From Poa pratensis (lineage: Eukaryota; Streptophyta; Magnoliopsida; Poales; Poaceae): a stretch of 64,000 bases of DNA. The notes beneath the pieces are model-generated. The model ran no database searches. It saw only the letters and a list, made by a program, of their open reading frames with translations, and was not told the DNA's origin. The position numbers were made by a program, and so were the translations under genes. This document shows, one piece after another, positions 13,120 to 25,419 of the stretch. The first letter of the stretch is position 1, and each line of letters starts with the position of its first letter. The DNA is taken from NCBI GenBank assembly GCA_947311845.1, contig CAMZMU010000027.1, forward strand, positions 41,938,853 to 42,002,852, read 5' to 3'.

Positions 13120-14738
13120 TGATGGGTTCGTAGCATAGAAAACAAAAAATTCCTACGGTAAGAACAGCCAAGACACCAAGATCTAATCTCGTAGATGTGA
13201 GCAACGGGTAAGCCAAGTACCAAGAGAACTAACCCTCGAAGACCGTAAGCGTTTCGAGAATAATTCTCATGGATGACGTAGTCGTTCACTCGCCGATCTC
13301 AAGATCGTGAAGATGTGCGCTGCAACGGCAGCGCCTCCGTACCCGGTCACGCGTACGGCTTGATGATGACCTCCGTTCCCTCGATCCAGCGGGGCAGCGG
13401 AAGTAGAAGATCCACCGGAAAAAACTCCACAACACGACGGTGTGGTGCGGTAGGGAACAAAATCAGCCATGGCTTCGCCAAGTGGATGGCCGGAAGGTGG
13501 ACAGCGGGAGGAGAGAGGAGCAAGTGTGTGCTCAAGAGGGAGCTCCCACCCCTCCATATATAGGAGATGGGTGAGGTTGGGACGTTGCCCCCTAGGGGTG
13601 ACTCCACCTCTTCCCTCTTGATGTGAGTGGAGCATCCACTCATGCCCACTCACCCTCCTTTAATCTCCACTCAAAAATCCCAAGGGTTTCTTTATTAAAT
13701 AAAACATTTTTATTTCTTTTAATATTTGTTAATTCTATTAACAAACGTTAACAATTACCCCTTTGGTTTATTTGTTAATTCTATTAACAACCATTTGCAA
13801 TTATCCCCTTGAACTATTTCAAAATTACCCGAAACAATTTTGGTGATGTCCAAACTTTTCTCCAATATTACATATCTTCACAATAGCGTCTCCAAACTTT
13901 AAGTGTGTCACCCTACGTTCGTGAATAATGTAGACATGATCGAGACACCTCTCCGATCAATAGTCAACAGCGGGGCCTGGAGATCCGTAATGACTCCTAC
14001 ACATCCAACGATGAATCTTGTGATCGCGTGAACCAGAAACGTCGTAATCTAATTCCTTTTGTCCTGCGATATTTTAATTGTCCGAGATCCGATAACCGGT
14101 ATCGACCATACCTAGTTCGATCTCGTTACCGACAAGTACTCTTTACTCGTTCCGTGATATGACATCCTTGTGACCTAGTCACGTGCTTGCAAGCGGTGTT
14201 GATGTGATATCACCGAGAGGGCCCAGAGTATATCTCTCCGTCATTTGGATGGACAAATCCCACTCTTGATCCATGAGCCTTAACCAATACTTCAGAGTAC
14301 CCAACGCCACCTTTATAGTCACCCTTTCACGGTGTGACGTTTCATGTCATCAAAGCACTCATCCGGTGTTAGTGATTGACATGATCTCATGGTCTAAGGA
14401 TTATAGTTACTTCGTATGTGAAAGATATAACAATGTAAACTAAATGACTTGATCGCATTGCTATACTATCATTGGGTGTGTTCATCACATCATTCTTCTA
14501 ATGACGTGATCCCGTTATCAACAACATCCAATGTTCATGATCAAGAAACCTTGATCATCAGTTAATCAACGAGCTAGCTAAAAGAGAGGCTTTACTAGGA
14601 ACTCTTTCTTGTTTATTAGTCACACATGTATTAACGTTTCCGATTAATACAATTCTAGCATGATATATAAACCTTTATCATAAACATGGAATAAGATAAT
14701 AACCACTTTATTATTGCCTCTCGGGCATATTCCCTTCA
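13120..14738 (-). repeat. 5' LTR of minus-strand Copia element D (1619 bp)
   Basis: On the minus strand it starts TGAAGGGAATATGCCC and ends ACGAACCCATCA, followed by one base and the primer-binding site. The start is a diverged version of the BARE/Angela LTR terminus. The promoter-like stretch TATATATAGG lies near 13554-13563 (minus-strand sense). No partner LTR is visible. Confidence 0.85.
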
Positions 14739-15700
14739 ATTCTCACACCTTGTGTTTGACAACCACTAGGTGAGGTTGAGGACCAAAACAACTTACCTTG
14801 TTTTATAGGTTTTCAAGAGAAGGATGGGAAGATAAATCTTTTACTACTGATTCCCCGAGAGTTCGATATTAAACCCTCGAGTCACCCCTCGTGGGAAAAC
14901 CGTGTTTCACTATACTATACACTCTGCACTTGGAGTCTCAACCTAACCCATTTTCTTTTGACGCAGGTAACTACGTCAAGGGCCATCAATCGCGGCCGAA
15001 GCAGTTGAGCCGGCCAAAAGGTGGCTGGACGAGCGGACGGGCTAGAGGACGGTCGGACGGCAAGGTCGTGGCCGACAAACACCCTCCCGGCGGCTGCGCG
15101 ACGACCTGACGGCCACGGACCTCGGCCACGGGCGTCGAGTACACCACCTCCGTCCCCTCCCGAGCCTTTTCCTACCAAAAGCGACCTCGCCGTGGCTGAC
15201 CGGCCGGCCACGGACCAACGTCTCCGCCGCCGGGAGAAGTTCGACGACCGGTCGGCCACGACCTTAGCCACGGCCACCAACTCGACGCCCGTGGTCGCTC
15301 TAACACCACCGCCGTGGCCGGAGACGAGCTTTTTCTGGGTTCCGACCGGTGGCGGGATCCACCCCAATGCGACGGCTCTAGTGGTCAATTCCGGCGACGG
15401 CGATAGGGGCGGATGGAGGGAAATGGAGTTGCGGTGTTTCGTGCTGGCGACGGAGGGAAAACGGTGGCCGGCGGGGCAACGTCGGCGAGAATGGTGCGCC
15501 GGGGCGGTGCGGCAGTGGCGACGAGGTGGAGGAGAAAAAATATGTGGTTCGGGGCCTCCAGCGCGTATATTTGCGAGTCGCCGAGGCCGATTCCTAAAAA
15601 TTTTCCTCCTCTAACGCGGCTTGGAATCGGCTAGAGACGCTCCAGCCCCGTGAAAATATACTCCTCCAACGGCCGAAAGGGATGGGTTAGAGCTCTAACC
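14739..15700. other. Unassigned intergenic sequence, GC-rich from about 14980
   Basis: No gene or repeat boundary could be supported. The 14980-15620 part is very GC-rich and has long open frames on both strands. That is expected from composition alone, and I see no domain in any of them. Confidence 0.5.
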
Positions 15701-16473
15701 CCATACTCGAGCCCATCCTCACCTGTATATCCATAGTCTTTCTCAAGTATTTAATCACGTTCTTAACGTTGCCCGGTGAAGAAAAAAATAACCTGGAAAA
15801 TGGTGAAAAGGATGAACGAAATGGACGAAAACGTGCCACTTGAAATTGTAGCACCCGGACAAGGACTGCACGTCTGCATTTGTACCGCAAATAGTTCCGT
15901 CCTCGCCGGAGCACAACCGTCTCGGAGCCATTCTCGCCCTTTCGCCGTCGTGCTGCTCGCGAGTTATAGAAAACCGGCTGCCACTCAAAAGCGATGCCGC
16001 AGCGCGAGCGATCCCTTCTCCTTCTCACCGCGCCGGCGGACCCGCAGCAGCGCCACCAACCAGCCATGCCCCCGACCTCCGACCCTCCCGCCTTGCAGGT
16101 TACGCCCCAGATCGCCCGTCACCTTCGCTTCCAAACCCCGCAAAATCCCCCTCCCGCGAAAGAAAAACCACCTTCCGCACGCCGCCACGGCGCCACGCCT
16201 CTGCTCTGCCTGCGTCTCCCCGCTCAGGCGCCCAACCCTTTGCTTCCATTCTTTCCATCCACCCGCCGATGCGATGCCGACGCCGGCCCCAACCCCACCC
16301 ACCGCCTGCCAGCGCCACACCACCGCTCGCGGCCATGGCTATATCACCACGCATCCAACCTCCGGCACGCTTAGCCTCTCCCTCCCTCCATCCATCCCTC
16401 CCGCCCTGCCTGTTCGCTCACTGCTGTCAGCGCGGAGGGGTGTGAGCAGTGCGCGCCCGGAGGCGGAGGAGCC
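15701..16473 (+). promoter_or_regulatory. Upstream region and likely 5' UTR of the CESA4-type gene
   Basis: This segment precedes the CESA start codon. A TATA-like GGCTATATCACC lies near 16337, followed by a CT-rich tract (about 16376-16420, CCTCCCTCCATCCATCCCTC), as is usual for plant 5' UTRs. The exact transcription start cannot be read from the sequence. Confidence 0.4.
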
Positions 16474-19400
16474 ATGATGGAGTCGAGGCCCCATCATCCC
16501 TGCGCGGCCTGCGGGGACGACGCGCACGCCGCCTGCCGCGCCTGCAGCTACGCGCTCTGCAGGGCGTGCCTCGACGAGGACGTCGCCGAGGGCCGCACCG
16601 CATGCTCGCGCTGCGGTGGGGAGTACGCCGCACTGGCCTCCGACACAGGTGCGTTTACTTGACATGGTTTTGGTTTTGGGGGGAGGAGCATTTGTCTGAA
16701 GGGGTTGCTCTCTGTTCCAGCGCATGGCAAGGGAGAGCCGTGGAGGAGGAGGAGGCCGAAGACCAACTGGCCGCCGAGGACCACCTCGCCGCCGAGGGCC
16801 TGCGTGGGCGGGTCACCATCGCCAGCCCACTCACTGGTCGCCAGGTGAAATCGTTTATTCCGATAATTGTCCAAATCTTGGTAACTCAGCTAGAGATAGG
16901 GCTCTCAAGGAAGGGGAATTCCTGACAATGTTGGATGGGATTTTGCAGCAACAGGATGAAGTAAGCCATGCCAGGACCATCAGCAGCATGTCTGGAGTTG
17001 GGTGGTAGGCATACTTGTCTCTGCTTTCTAGGCAATTTTTCCATCGTTTGATGCAACTTGAGTACTGAAAATTCTCCACTCACTCTGTATTTGAAGAATT
17101 GAATGATGAATCTGGGAAACCCATCTGGAAGAACAGGGTTGATAGTTGGAAGGAGAAGAAGAATGAGAAGAAAGCCTCGCGAAAAAGGCTGCGGCCAAAG
17201 CACAAGTTCCTCCCCTCGAAGAACAGATCATGGAAGAAAAGGAGTAAGAGTTACACATTCATTTATACATCCTTTAAATGATTACTCGAGAGCTTCTCCT
17301 GCGTATATGTACCAGTGTCTCTTTTGCTTGTATCAGCTTGATGTTAGTTTGAGTTAATAAACACTCTCGTTATCGAAAAATATATATGTATCATAACAAA
17401 TGAAAAATAGTTGTAAATAGCTGCTTGATCATTTTTCGTATAATCATAACCATTATATAATTCTGTCATTCATACAATTAGATGAGTTAGATGCCAGTTG
17501 CATTTAAAATTGACCTTGATGTCTCATGCAATTGTTTTTATTTTGCGAATGTCCTGTGTACCGAGGAATATTAATCTGAAAATGGGATATTGTATTGTAT
17601 TCACACTTCATACTATCTGATTAACATGCTTCGCTTAGACATAAGTCATACGATATGTTCCTTACCTCTATAACCACACTCTTGTTTATACATCTTAACA
17701 TGTAGATCTTCCTAAGTGCTGGATTCAACATGTTTAACTTTTTTGCCGTTGAACTCTGTTCTGGCTTAGTCTAGGACCTTTTTGAGCCTCACCACTACTA
17801 CATTGTAGAATGACATGGTGTTGTACCTGTTGATATATACTGCACCACCTCTCCCCATCAGCTTAGGCTTTTGGGTGAGTTGGTTGGTGCATATAATTCA
17901 AGTGTTTTAATTTTTAAATGTTGTCAATTTATTGTAACACACCAAACAATTTTGCAGTTTGACAGATGCATATGAGCCACTTTCCCGAATCATCCCTATT
18001 TCGAAGAACAAGCTCACACCTTACAGGGCAATCATCATTATGCGGCTGGTAGTTCTCGGGTTCTTCTTTCACTATCGTATCACCAATCCTGTCGATAGCG
18101 CCTTTGGTCTCTGGTTGACTTCAGTCATATGTGAGATCTGGTTCGGTTTCTCCTGGATCTTGGATCAATTTCCCAAGTGGTGTCCTGTCAATCGAGAGAC
18201 TTACGTTGATAGGCTGATTGCACGGTATGCTTGGTAGTAGCAGCACTAATATCGTACATTTTAGTAAGCCATGCTATCTAGTGAATTTCATAATCCATGA
18301 ATGTTACAGATATGGAGATGGAGAAGATTCTGGGCTAGCACCTGTGGATTTCTTTGTCAGTACAGTGGATCCATTGAAAGAACCTCCGCTAATCACTGCA
18401 AACACTGTGCTGTCCATTCTAGCGGTTGACTATCCTGTTGAGAAGGTTTCATGCTACGTCTCTGACGACGGAGCTTCTATGCTTACGTTTGAATCACTTG
18501 CTGAAACTGCGGAATTTGCAAGAAGATGGGTTCCATTTTGCAAGATGTACTCCATTGAACCACGAACCCCTGAGTTCTACTTCTCGCAGAAGATTGACTA
18601 CTTGAAAGACAAAATACACCCGTCTTTCGTCAAGGAGCGTAGGGCTATGAAGGTAGATTTCGATTGCACAGTCTGCAGCGCCCTTGTGTTGGCAGCTTAC
18701 ATTTTGCTGTTTGGGTATGTAATAAGCATCGTGTTTCGCGCAGAGAGATTATGAAGAGTACAAGGTGAGGATAAATGCTTTGGTTGCCAAGGCTCAGAAA
18801 ACACCTGAGGAAGGTTGGGTCATGCAGGACGGGACACAGTGGCCTGGAAACAACCCCCGTGACCACCCTGGCATGATTCAGGTAATCTGTCTTTTCACTA
18901 GTGAAAGATCAACCTGGGAAATTTTTGGTCATAATATCACATGGGCAATCGTTTTATAAGATCATATGAGGTGATCTTTGACACTAATTGTAAGTTCATA
19001 CCTGATAGGCATGAGAATATTGAACTTTATACATGCTATAATACTGAAGTTTATGCTGCCATTTGGACTTGAAAGTTCTATACATCGCTTCCTTTACTTC
19101 AAAATTTGCTAGTTAATTTTCCAGGGCATTGTGTCTAAAATCATTCATTTACTGTTCAGCATATGATTAGTTACCAGTGTCTGAAATATCCCCATTGAAG
19201 TTGAACTTACGTGAGATCGGATTCCAGTTACATGGTTAAGAGTCGTGGTTTGCAGATGTAGAAATGATGCTTCTCTAATATGATTCTTGTTGATCCTTCC
19301 TAGCATGCCAACAAATAGTTACCATGTTGGCGATAGCATCTTTATGAAACTTACCCTTAGCATATTCGTGACTTCTGGTCGCAGGTTTTCCTTGGTGAGA

Positions 19401-21543
19401 CTGGTGCTCGCGACTATGATGGAAACGAGCTTCCTCGGCTAGTGTATGTTTCAAGAGAGAAAAGACCAGGGTACCAACATCACAAGAAGGCAGGGGCTAT
19501 GAATGCTCTGGTAAATACCCCTTCAGAGAGATTATCTTATTTAAATTAGCTCAAATGTAAAGTTACTAAACAATGGTATAATTTGGCAGGTCCGAGTGTC
19601 TGCTGTTCTGACAAATGCGCCCTACATTCTTAACCTTGACTGCGATCACTATGTTAACAACAGCAAAGCTGTGCGGGAAGCAATGTGCTTCATGATGGAC
19701 CCATCTGTTGGTAGAGATGTCTGCTATGTCCAGTTCCCACAAAGATTCGATGGGATTGATCGCAGTGATCGTTATGCCAATAGGAACGTTGTGTTCTTCG
19801 ATGTAAGAATTGTGCCACTGATGTGCATTGCATCTACATATCTTTACCCAACTAATATGTCCATATCATGCACAGGTTAACATGAAAGGGCTTGATGGCC
19901 TTCAAGGACCGGTTTATGTGGGAACTGGTTGTTGTTTCTATAGGCAAGCACTCTATGGTTATGGGCCACCATCTCTGCCTGCCCTTCCAAAATCCTCGGC
20001 TTGTTCATGGTGCTGCTGCTGCTGTCCTAAGAAAAAGGTTGAAAAAACTGAGAAGGAAATGCACAGAGACTCACGCCGAGAAGACCTTGAGTCTGCCATT
20101 TTCAATCTACGGGAAATTGACAGTAAGTGCATGTCTTGTGCGGGATAAAATGTTCTAAATCTTAAGACTTGTGTTCATAATATTGGTTGATTTTGCAGAC
20201 TATGATGAGTATGAGCGGTCCATGCTGATCTCTCAGATGAGCTTCGAGAAGTCGTTTGGGCAGTCTTCAGTATTCATTGAATCAACTCTTATGGAGAATG
20301 GGGGTGTTCCTGAGTCTGCAGATCCATCTACACTGATTAAAGAAGCCATTCATGTCATTAGTTGTGGATATGAAGAGAAAACTGAATGGGGAAAAGAGGT
20401 GCAGTTCTTGCTCCTTGGTGTCTATTCTTATACCAAAGTACTTAGTGATACCTTAAATATTTTTGCTCTGTTCACTAGGCCTGACTGCCTGTTTATGCTT
20501 TTGTTGCAGCTTGGTTGGATCTATGGTTCAGTTACAGAGGATATTCTGACTGGGTTTAAGATGCACTGCCGTGGGTGGCGATCGATCTACTGCATGCCCA
20601 TAAGACCGGCATTCAAAGGGTCAGCCCCAATCAACCTTTCCGATCGTCTGCACCAGGTTCTTCGGTGGGCGCTTGGTTCTGTCGAGATCTTCTTCAGCCG
20701 GCACTGCCCGCTGTGGTATGGCTACGGCGGTGGCCGTCTGAAATGGCTCCAGAGGCTGTCGTACATCAACACCATCGTCTACCCCTTCACATCTGTTCCT
20801 CTCGTTGCATACTGCTGCCTGCCTGCCATTTGCTTGCTCACTGGCAAGTTCATCATCCCGATTGTAAGATTTCTGACTACATGTATATCATTGGCATTGG
20901 ACTCTGATGACCATCATTTTTTAACGACGATAACATTATTCACTTGCTGTCTATATAGCTCTCCAATTCTGCAACAATATTGTTTCTTGGCCTCTTCACC
21001 TCCATCATCCTGACAAGCGTCCTGGAGCTGCGGTGGAGCGGCATTGGCATCGAGGACTGGTGGCGCAACGAGCAGTTCTGGGTCATCGGTGGCGTTTCTG
21101 CTCACCTCTTTGCCGTGTTCCAGGGTATCCTCAAGATGGTTATCGGGCTGGACACCAACTTCACGGTCACGAGCAAGGCTGCGGAGGATGGCGATTTCGG
21201 TGAGCTGTATGTGTTCAAGTGGACAACGGTGCTGATCCCGCCTACGACCATCCTGGTGCTCAACCTCGTGGGCGTGGTGGCTGGGTTCTCGGACGCGCTC
21301 AACAGCGGTTACGAGTCATGGGGGCCGCTCTTCGGGAAGGTGTTCTTCTCCATGTGGGTGATTATGCACTTGTACCCATTCCTCAAGGGTCTCATGGGCC
21401 GCCAGAACCGGACTCCCACCATCGTTATACTCTGGTCCGTCCTGCTGGCCTCGGTCTTCTCCCTCCTCTGGGTCAAGATCGACCCCTTTATCAGCGGCGC
21501 CGAGACCGTCAGCACCGGGGCATGCAGCAGCATTGACTGCTGA
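16474..21543 (+). CDS. CESA4: Secondary-wall cellulose synthase catalytic subunit (rice CESA4 / Arabidopsis CESA8 clade)
   Basis: The product makes beta-1,4-glucan from UDP-glucose in plasma-membrane rosettes during secondary wall formation. Exons: 16474-16648, 16721-16844, 16949 to about 17001-17004, about 17097-17243, 17958-18224, 18310-18652, 18744-18881, 19385-19510, 19590-19802, 19876-20122, 20199-20398, 20510-20863 and 20959-21543. All but the exon 3/4 junction have GT-AG sites and compatible phases. The product would be about 990 residues, the usual length for this clade. Seen in order: an N-terminal Cys-rich zinc region ([13 protein letters not shown]), two membrane segments in exon 5, SDDG, the DCD motif, a Cys-rich class-specific region ([11 protein letters not shown]), TED, QVLRW, and six C-terminal membrane segments. 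Oddities: one base appears missing in exon 2 (about 16735) and in exon 4 (about 17179), the exon 3/4 junction does not join in frame, and the usual DGTPW reads DGTQW. Exons 5-13 are intact. Clade assignment is from memory of the rice protein. Confidence 0.93.
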
Positions 21544-21800
21544 GCAACTGCCACTGTTTAGAGGGCAGTCATGCCTGATATGTATATTTGATCAATGTGA
21601 AGACAATTGGTTTACTCTCAGGCCTGTTCTCCACCATCTGAGAGGTGATGTAGGCTACTATTTTGAGTCAACTTTTTCGTTGCTATCATCTCTGTAATGG
21701 AAAGTTTTGATGTTAAAGTCGCTGGAATTGTGAGCGGCCAAAGTTGGAGTTTGTATAAAACATACTTGTAGAAAGGAGTAAAATTAAGAAGCTCTTTACT
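21544..21800 (+). other. Probable 3' UTR of the CESA4-type gene
   Basis: T/A-rich sequence follows the stop codon at 21541-21543. A TATAAAACATAC stretch (about 21755) and AGTAAAATTAAG could serve in poly(A) site choice. The end is not determinable. Confidence 0.4.
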
Positions 21801-22630
21801 TCTAAACAGGGATACAACGAACAAATATGACATCAGACTATCAGGGAACGATTTTTATTGTTTGATCTTAGACTATCAGGAAATTTGAAAGTGTACAGTG
21901 ATAGGGATTTTAGTGTTTGCAGAATGGTTTCTCTCTTCATGTTGCTGCGGTTTCAATCGGTTGTTGTGACCTCTGTGTCTGTCTGGATGGCTTCTATGTC
22001 GAGTTGTTTGGCCGTTGGTTAAAGGAAGCTAGACACCTTAGTTTGGTCATTTGGACAACCATTCCTAGCACCGCTCAAGCTACCTTATCGCATAGCGAAA
22101 GTGCGGAACAATAAAATTAGCTTGCATATCAGGGTTCAAATTTCACAACTGAAGAACCAGATAGAACATAAAGAGCTGCAACAATAATTGACTTGGCATA
22201 TCAACCCAAAGCAACCACAAGTCCACAACACACAACGGCACAATCCACAAGTATCACAATCTCCTCCCAGCTTTCATGTAATATAACAGAGAAATTAGGA
22301 ATACAGTAAATTAACATCAATTAGCTAGGACATCAATAATTCTCACCATCACGAAGCCTCCCATGTTTAGCAAAAACACCATGCAATGTAACACCGTCAT
22401 AGTCAGAGAACAGCTAGCTAATCTAATCATATGAAACACAGATAGAGACATACAGTCGTCCCTAATTGCCAACCAAAAAAAAAAAGATTGCAACAGAATG
22501 GTAGTCGTGTGCATCAACATGGTACCACTAACTTGGACACTTCAGGTAATCATGGTAGAACACATAAAACAAATTCAAACAGTCTTGCGTGCACATACTA
22601 GACCAACAGATCATCAACGACTAGAGCAAT
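21801..22630. other. Intergenic spacer between CESA4 and F-box gene 1
   Basis: No domain-bearing frame or clear repeat is seen. The right part (about 22300-22630) would hold the 3' UTR of the minus-strand F-box gene. An A-run lies near 22476. Confidence 0.5.
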
Positions 22631-24495
22631 TTACTCTGCATTATCAAATGCATTGGCACCTACTATGACTTCAAAAGGGTCACAAACAGAAATGTCTGAC
22701 CCTCTTTTGAAGCTCTGAATGTAATCCCCTTGAGGATCAGAATAGCCAGTGACCAGCACTGAGGAGGCATTGCTGGCCCGTTTCGTGGACCTCAGACTCG
22801 CCACTTTGGAACGCATCTCCTCTGTCGAAGTGAAACCGGGAGCCAACAGAATCACCACCTCCTCCAGCACCAACGCGCTCTCAAAGAAAAATTTGAGGAA
22901 GGCAAGCTCACTTCGACCCCACCGGAAATCACGGAAAACAAGCCGCTTGATGCCCGACCGTATGCATTCTATGGTACCGGACTCGTGCCAGAATTTCAGG
23001 TTGAGCTTGCCAGTAGATTGATGCGTTTCTCTAGACTGAAAAATGGATCAAATCAATGCACAATCAGTTCATCAGCCATCGACAGCAACTAGCAATATGA
23101 TGCTAGCACATAATGATGCAAATGAGTGCTAAAAGAAGCATCAGGGGCTTCACCTTGATGTGGAGCGTCTCAACATTTGGAAAACATCTAAGGATGCTGG
23201 GAACCAACTTGGCATCATTGCGAACATTGAATAGCACCTCCATAGCGAGGACTCTCACACTTGGTACCATAGTTCTTGGGCTCACCCTTGTCCCAGCCTG
23301 CAATTGCAACCACAATGCACCCATTAAGACAATAAAGATCACAGATTCACATTGATATTATAAGAATTGACATCGAACAAATGGAATGATCGGGCACCTT
23401 GATGATTGTGTCGTCGACCTCTAGAATGTGCTTTCCTGCATCCAACTCCAAGTATCCCAACAAGTGCAGCTTGGGGGAATGGCCAATCTTGACCTTGGTG
23501 CAGCTCACACAACCTTTGCTGCCTTCTTTCGAGATGCTTTCTTCCTTAGGTGAACCTTTGTTACCTTCAGAATGGATGAGCCGCTCAAGGAGTGGGGCAT
23601 CCACCACGAAGATTTCTTCAAATGACCCGACGATCTGCACGCACCGGAGGCTTTGGCTGACAAGCCGGAGACGAAGCTGGAACAGATTCCCTTCGACACA
23701 GAGCGTCTCCAGCACGGGGCTCCTGTCGAGCATGAAGTCCAAATCCTTGTTCTCCATGGAGACGCTGCAGAGCCCGAGCTCACGGAGGTTGGGGAAAAAG
23801 GAGGATTGCGGGACGCCGGCCGTGTCGGGGAACTTCCAGAAGCCGAGGTAGAGACGGGTTAGCGTGACCATGCCCAAAAAGTTGGAGGGCAAAACGAGAT
23901 CGTGTGGCCACCGGCCGTTGGTGAGCAGGAGTTCCTGGATGTCCTTAAGGGTGAGCATCTGGAGCCAACACTTGAGCACGTCATGGAAGTCCGCCTTGTG
24001 GCTGCTGGTGAGGTGGACGCGGCGGAAAGGCCCCGGATGCGCGATGAGGACGCTTGACACGGCTGAAGTGACGGGGAGGAGGTCGGCGTCGGCGAGGACG
24101 CTCGACACGGCGGAGGTGGCGGGTAGGAAGTCGGCGTCGGCGAGGACGAGCGGTACGGAACGCCAGACCCCACGCCAGCGTCGGGAGAGAGCGGCTGTGC
24201 GCGCGGCTTCCTTGACGGGGAGGCGGGAGACGATGTTGCCGAGGAGCTCGTCGGGGAGGCGGCTGACGCGGTCGACGGGCGGCGGGGTGGGGAAAAAGAA
24301 GCGGGCGAGCTCTGCGCACGCGTTCAGTATTCTCAGGAGGTCAGTCGCCACCATGAGTATTGGCGTAAGCGGGCCTAGGGTGCCAATGGCCGCCGCCGTC
24401 GCCCGCCGGAGGAGTCCTTCTGCCTCGCACAGGTCGATGCCTAGGCGCTGGAGCCCGGCCGCAATCGTGCAGTTCATAGGGATGGGCAACTCCAT
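22631..24495 (-). CDS. F-box/LRR/FBD protein, gene 1
   Basis: A probable substrate-receptor subunit of an SCF ubiquitin ligase. Exons on the minus strand are 24495-23398, 23297-23154 and 23035-22631. All introns are GT-AG in phase 0, giving 548 residues with no frame break. The F-box motif (VSRLPDELLGNIVSRLPVKE) lies about residues 77-96, followed by the typical AARTAALSRRWRGVW. LRR-like segments cover the middle (LTRLYLGFW, FPNLRELGLC, LDRSPVLETLCV), and an FBD-type C-terminal region lies in exon 3 (KLNLKFWHESG, FESALVLEEVVILL). A 16-residue unit (VLADAD.LP.TSAVSS) is tandemly duplicated at about 24048-24150; the paralogue has one copy. The start at 24495 is in the same context (GGCGGCGGCCATGGA) as that of gene 2. 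Targets cannot be inferred. Confidence 0.9.
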
Positions 24496-25380
24496 GGCCG
24501 CCGCCGGAAGCTCCCGGTGGAGACGAGGGTTTGGAGTATTTGTCTCCTGATTAAGGCAATAATCAAAGAATTTAGTCTAATTATCATCTAAAATGAAGCA
24601 AAATCCACGAACAATTGCTGGAAGAAGCTTTGCCTTTACCTTGAGAAAGTAATTTATATAATGAGTATGGAGGGCAGCGCACGGTGAAGATATGCGGCCA
24701 AGGGCGACGAAGGCTATGGCCGCGGCTCCGGCGGCGGAGCGGCCAGATGCAGCCGAGTTCCGCGGCTGAGCGGCTAGGGTCGAAGGCGGCGATCCCCGCA
24801 GTTCCGGCCGCTGACCGGCCAGGGGCGATGGTGGCGAGGCCCGTAGCTCCGGCGGCCAGGTCGTGGACGGCCGTGTGCTGTGTGTGGACTGTGGAGTGGA
24901 ACAAGAACGGCGGAAGAGAAGGGGAATTATTTTGGGAAGGACTAATGAGGTGCCTTCGATTTAGCTAATCTGTACGCACATGGTAAAACTCAATTAGTCA
25001 TCTCGCGTGTAAACAGCTATGTTTTGCATGCATGCACTAAAATACGAAACTGCTGACATCATCATGCATTAAATGCGAAATTCGAAAATTCAAAATGTTT
25101 TGTAGCTCAAACCGTTTATCCGATTTATGATCCGTTTTCACCGTTGGACTAGTCGCGACGAGATCTTCAAAACTAGATCCCATGTCGATATGTTCCGACA
25201 ACTTTTTTTTTTGCACAAAAGTTACCACCCCCGTAACATATAACTTATCCAGCCTTGAATACGTAAATTACCCACCATATTTGCGATTAGTTTTCGGGTT
25301 GAAAATAGAACCAATTTTTGTTGTTCTTTTTGATTTTTACGAGTTTTAAAGCTACCACATCACTTTGAGATGGTAAATTT
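24496..25380. other. Upstream region of F-box gene 1 and spacer
   Basis: About 45 bp before the ATG (AAACCCTCGTCTCCACCGGG) resembles the 5' UTR of gene 2, after which homology stops. The 24680-24900 part is GC-rich without a recognisable gene. From about 25030 the sequence becomes AT-rich and may be the start of a repeat unit that includes the minisatellite. Confidence 0.45.
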
Positions 25381-25419
25381 ATCGTGCATAAGTATTAGAA
25401 CGATAAATGTCGATTTTAT

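Noticed and set aside
15021..15614. A 197-codon open frame in GC-rich sequence before CESA4
   Set aside because: An equally long frame exists on the opposite strand, and the product looks like translated GC-rich noise.
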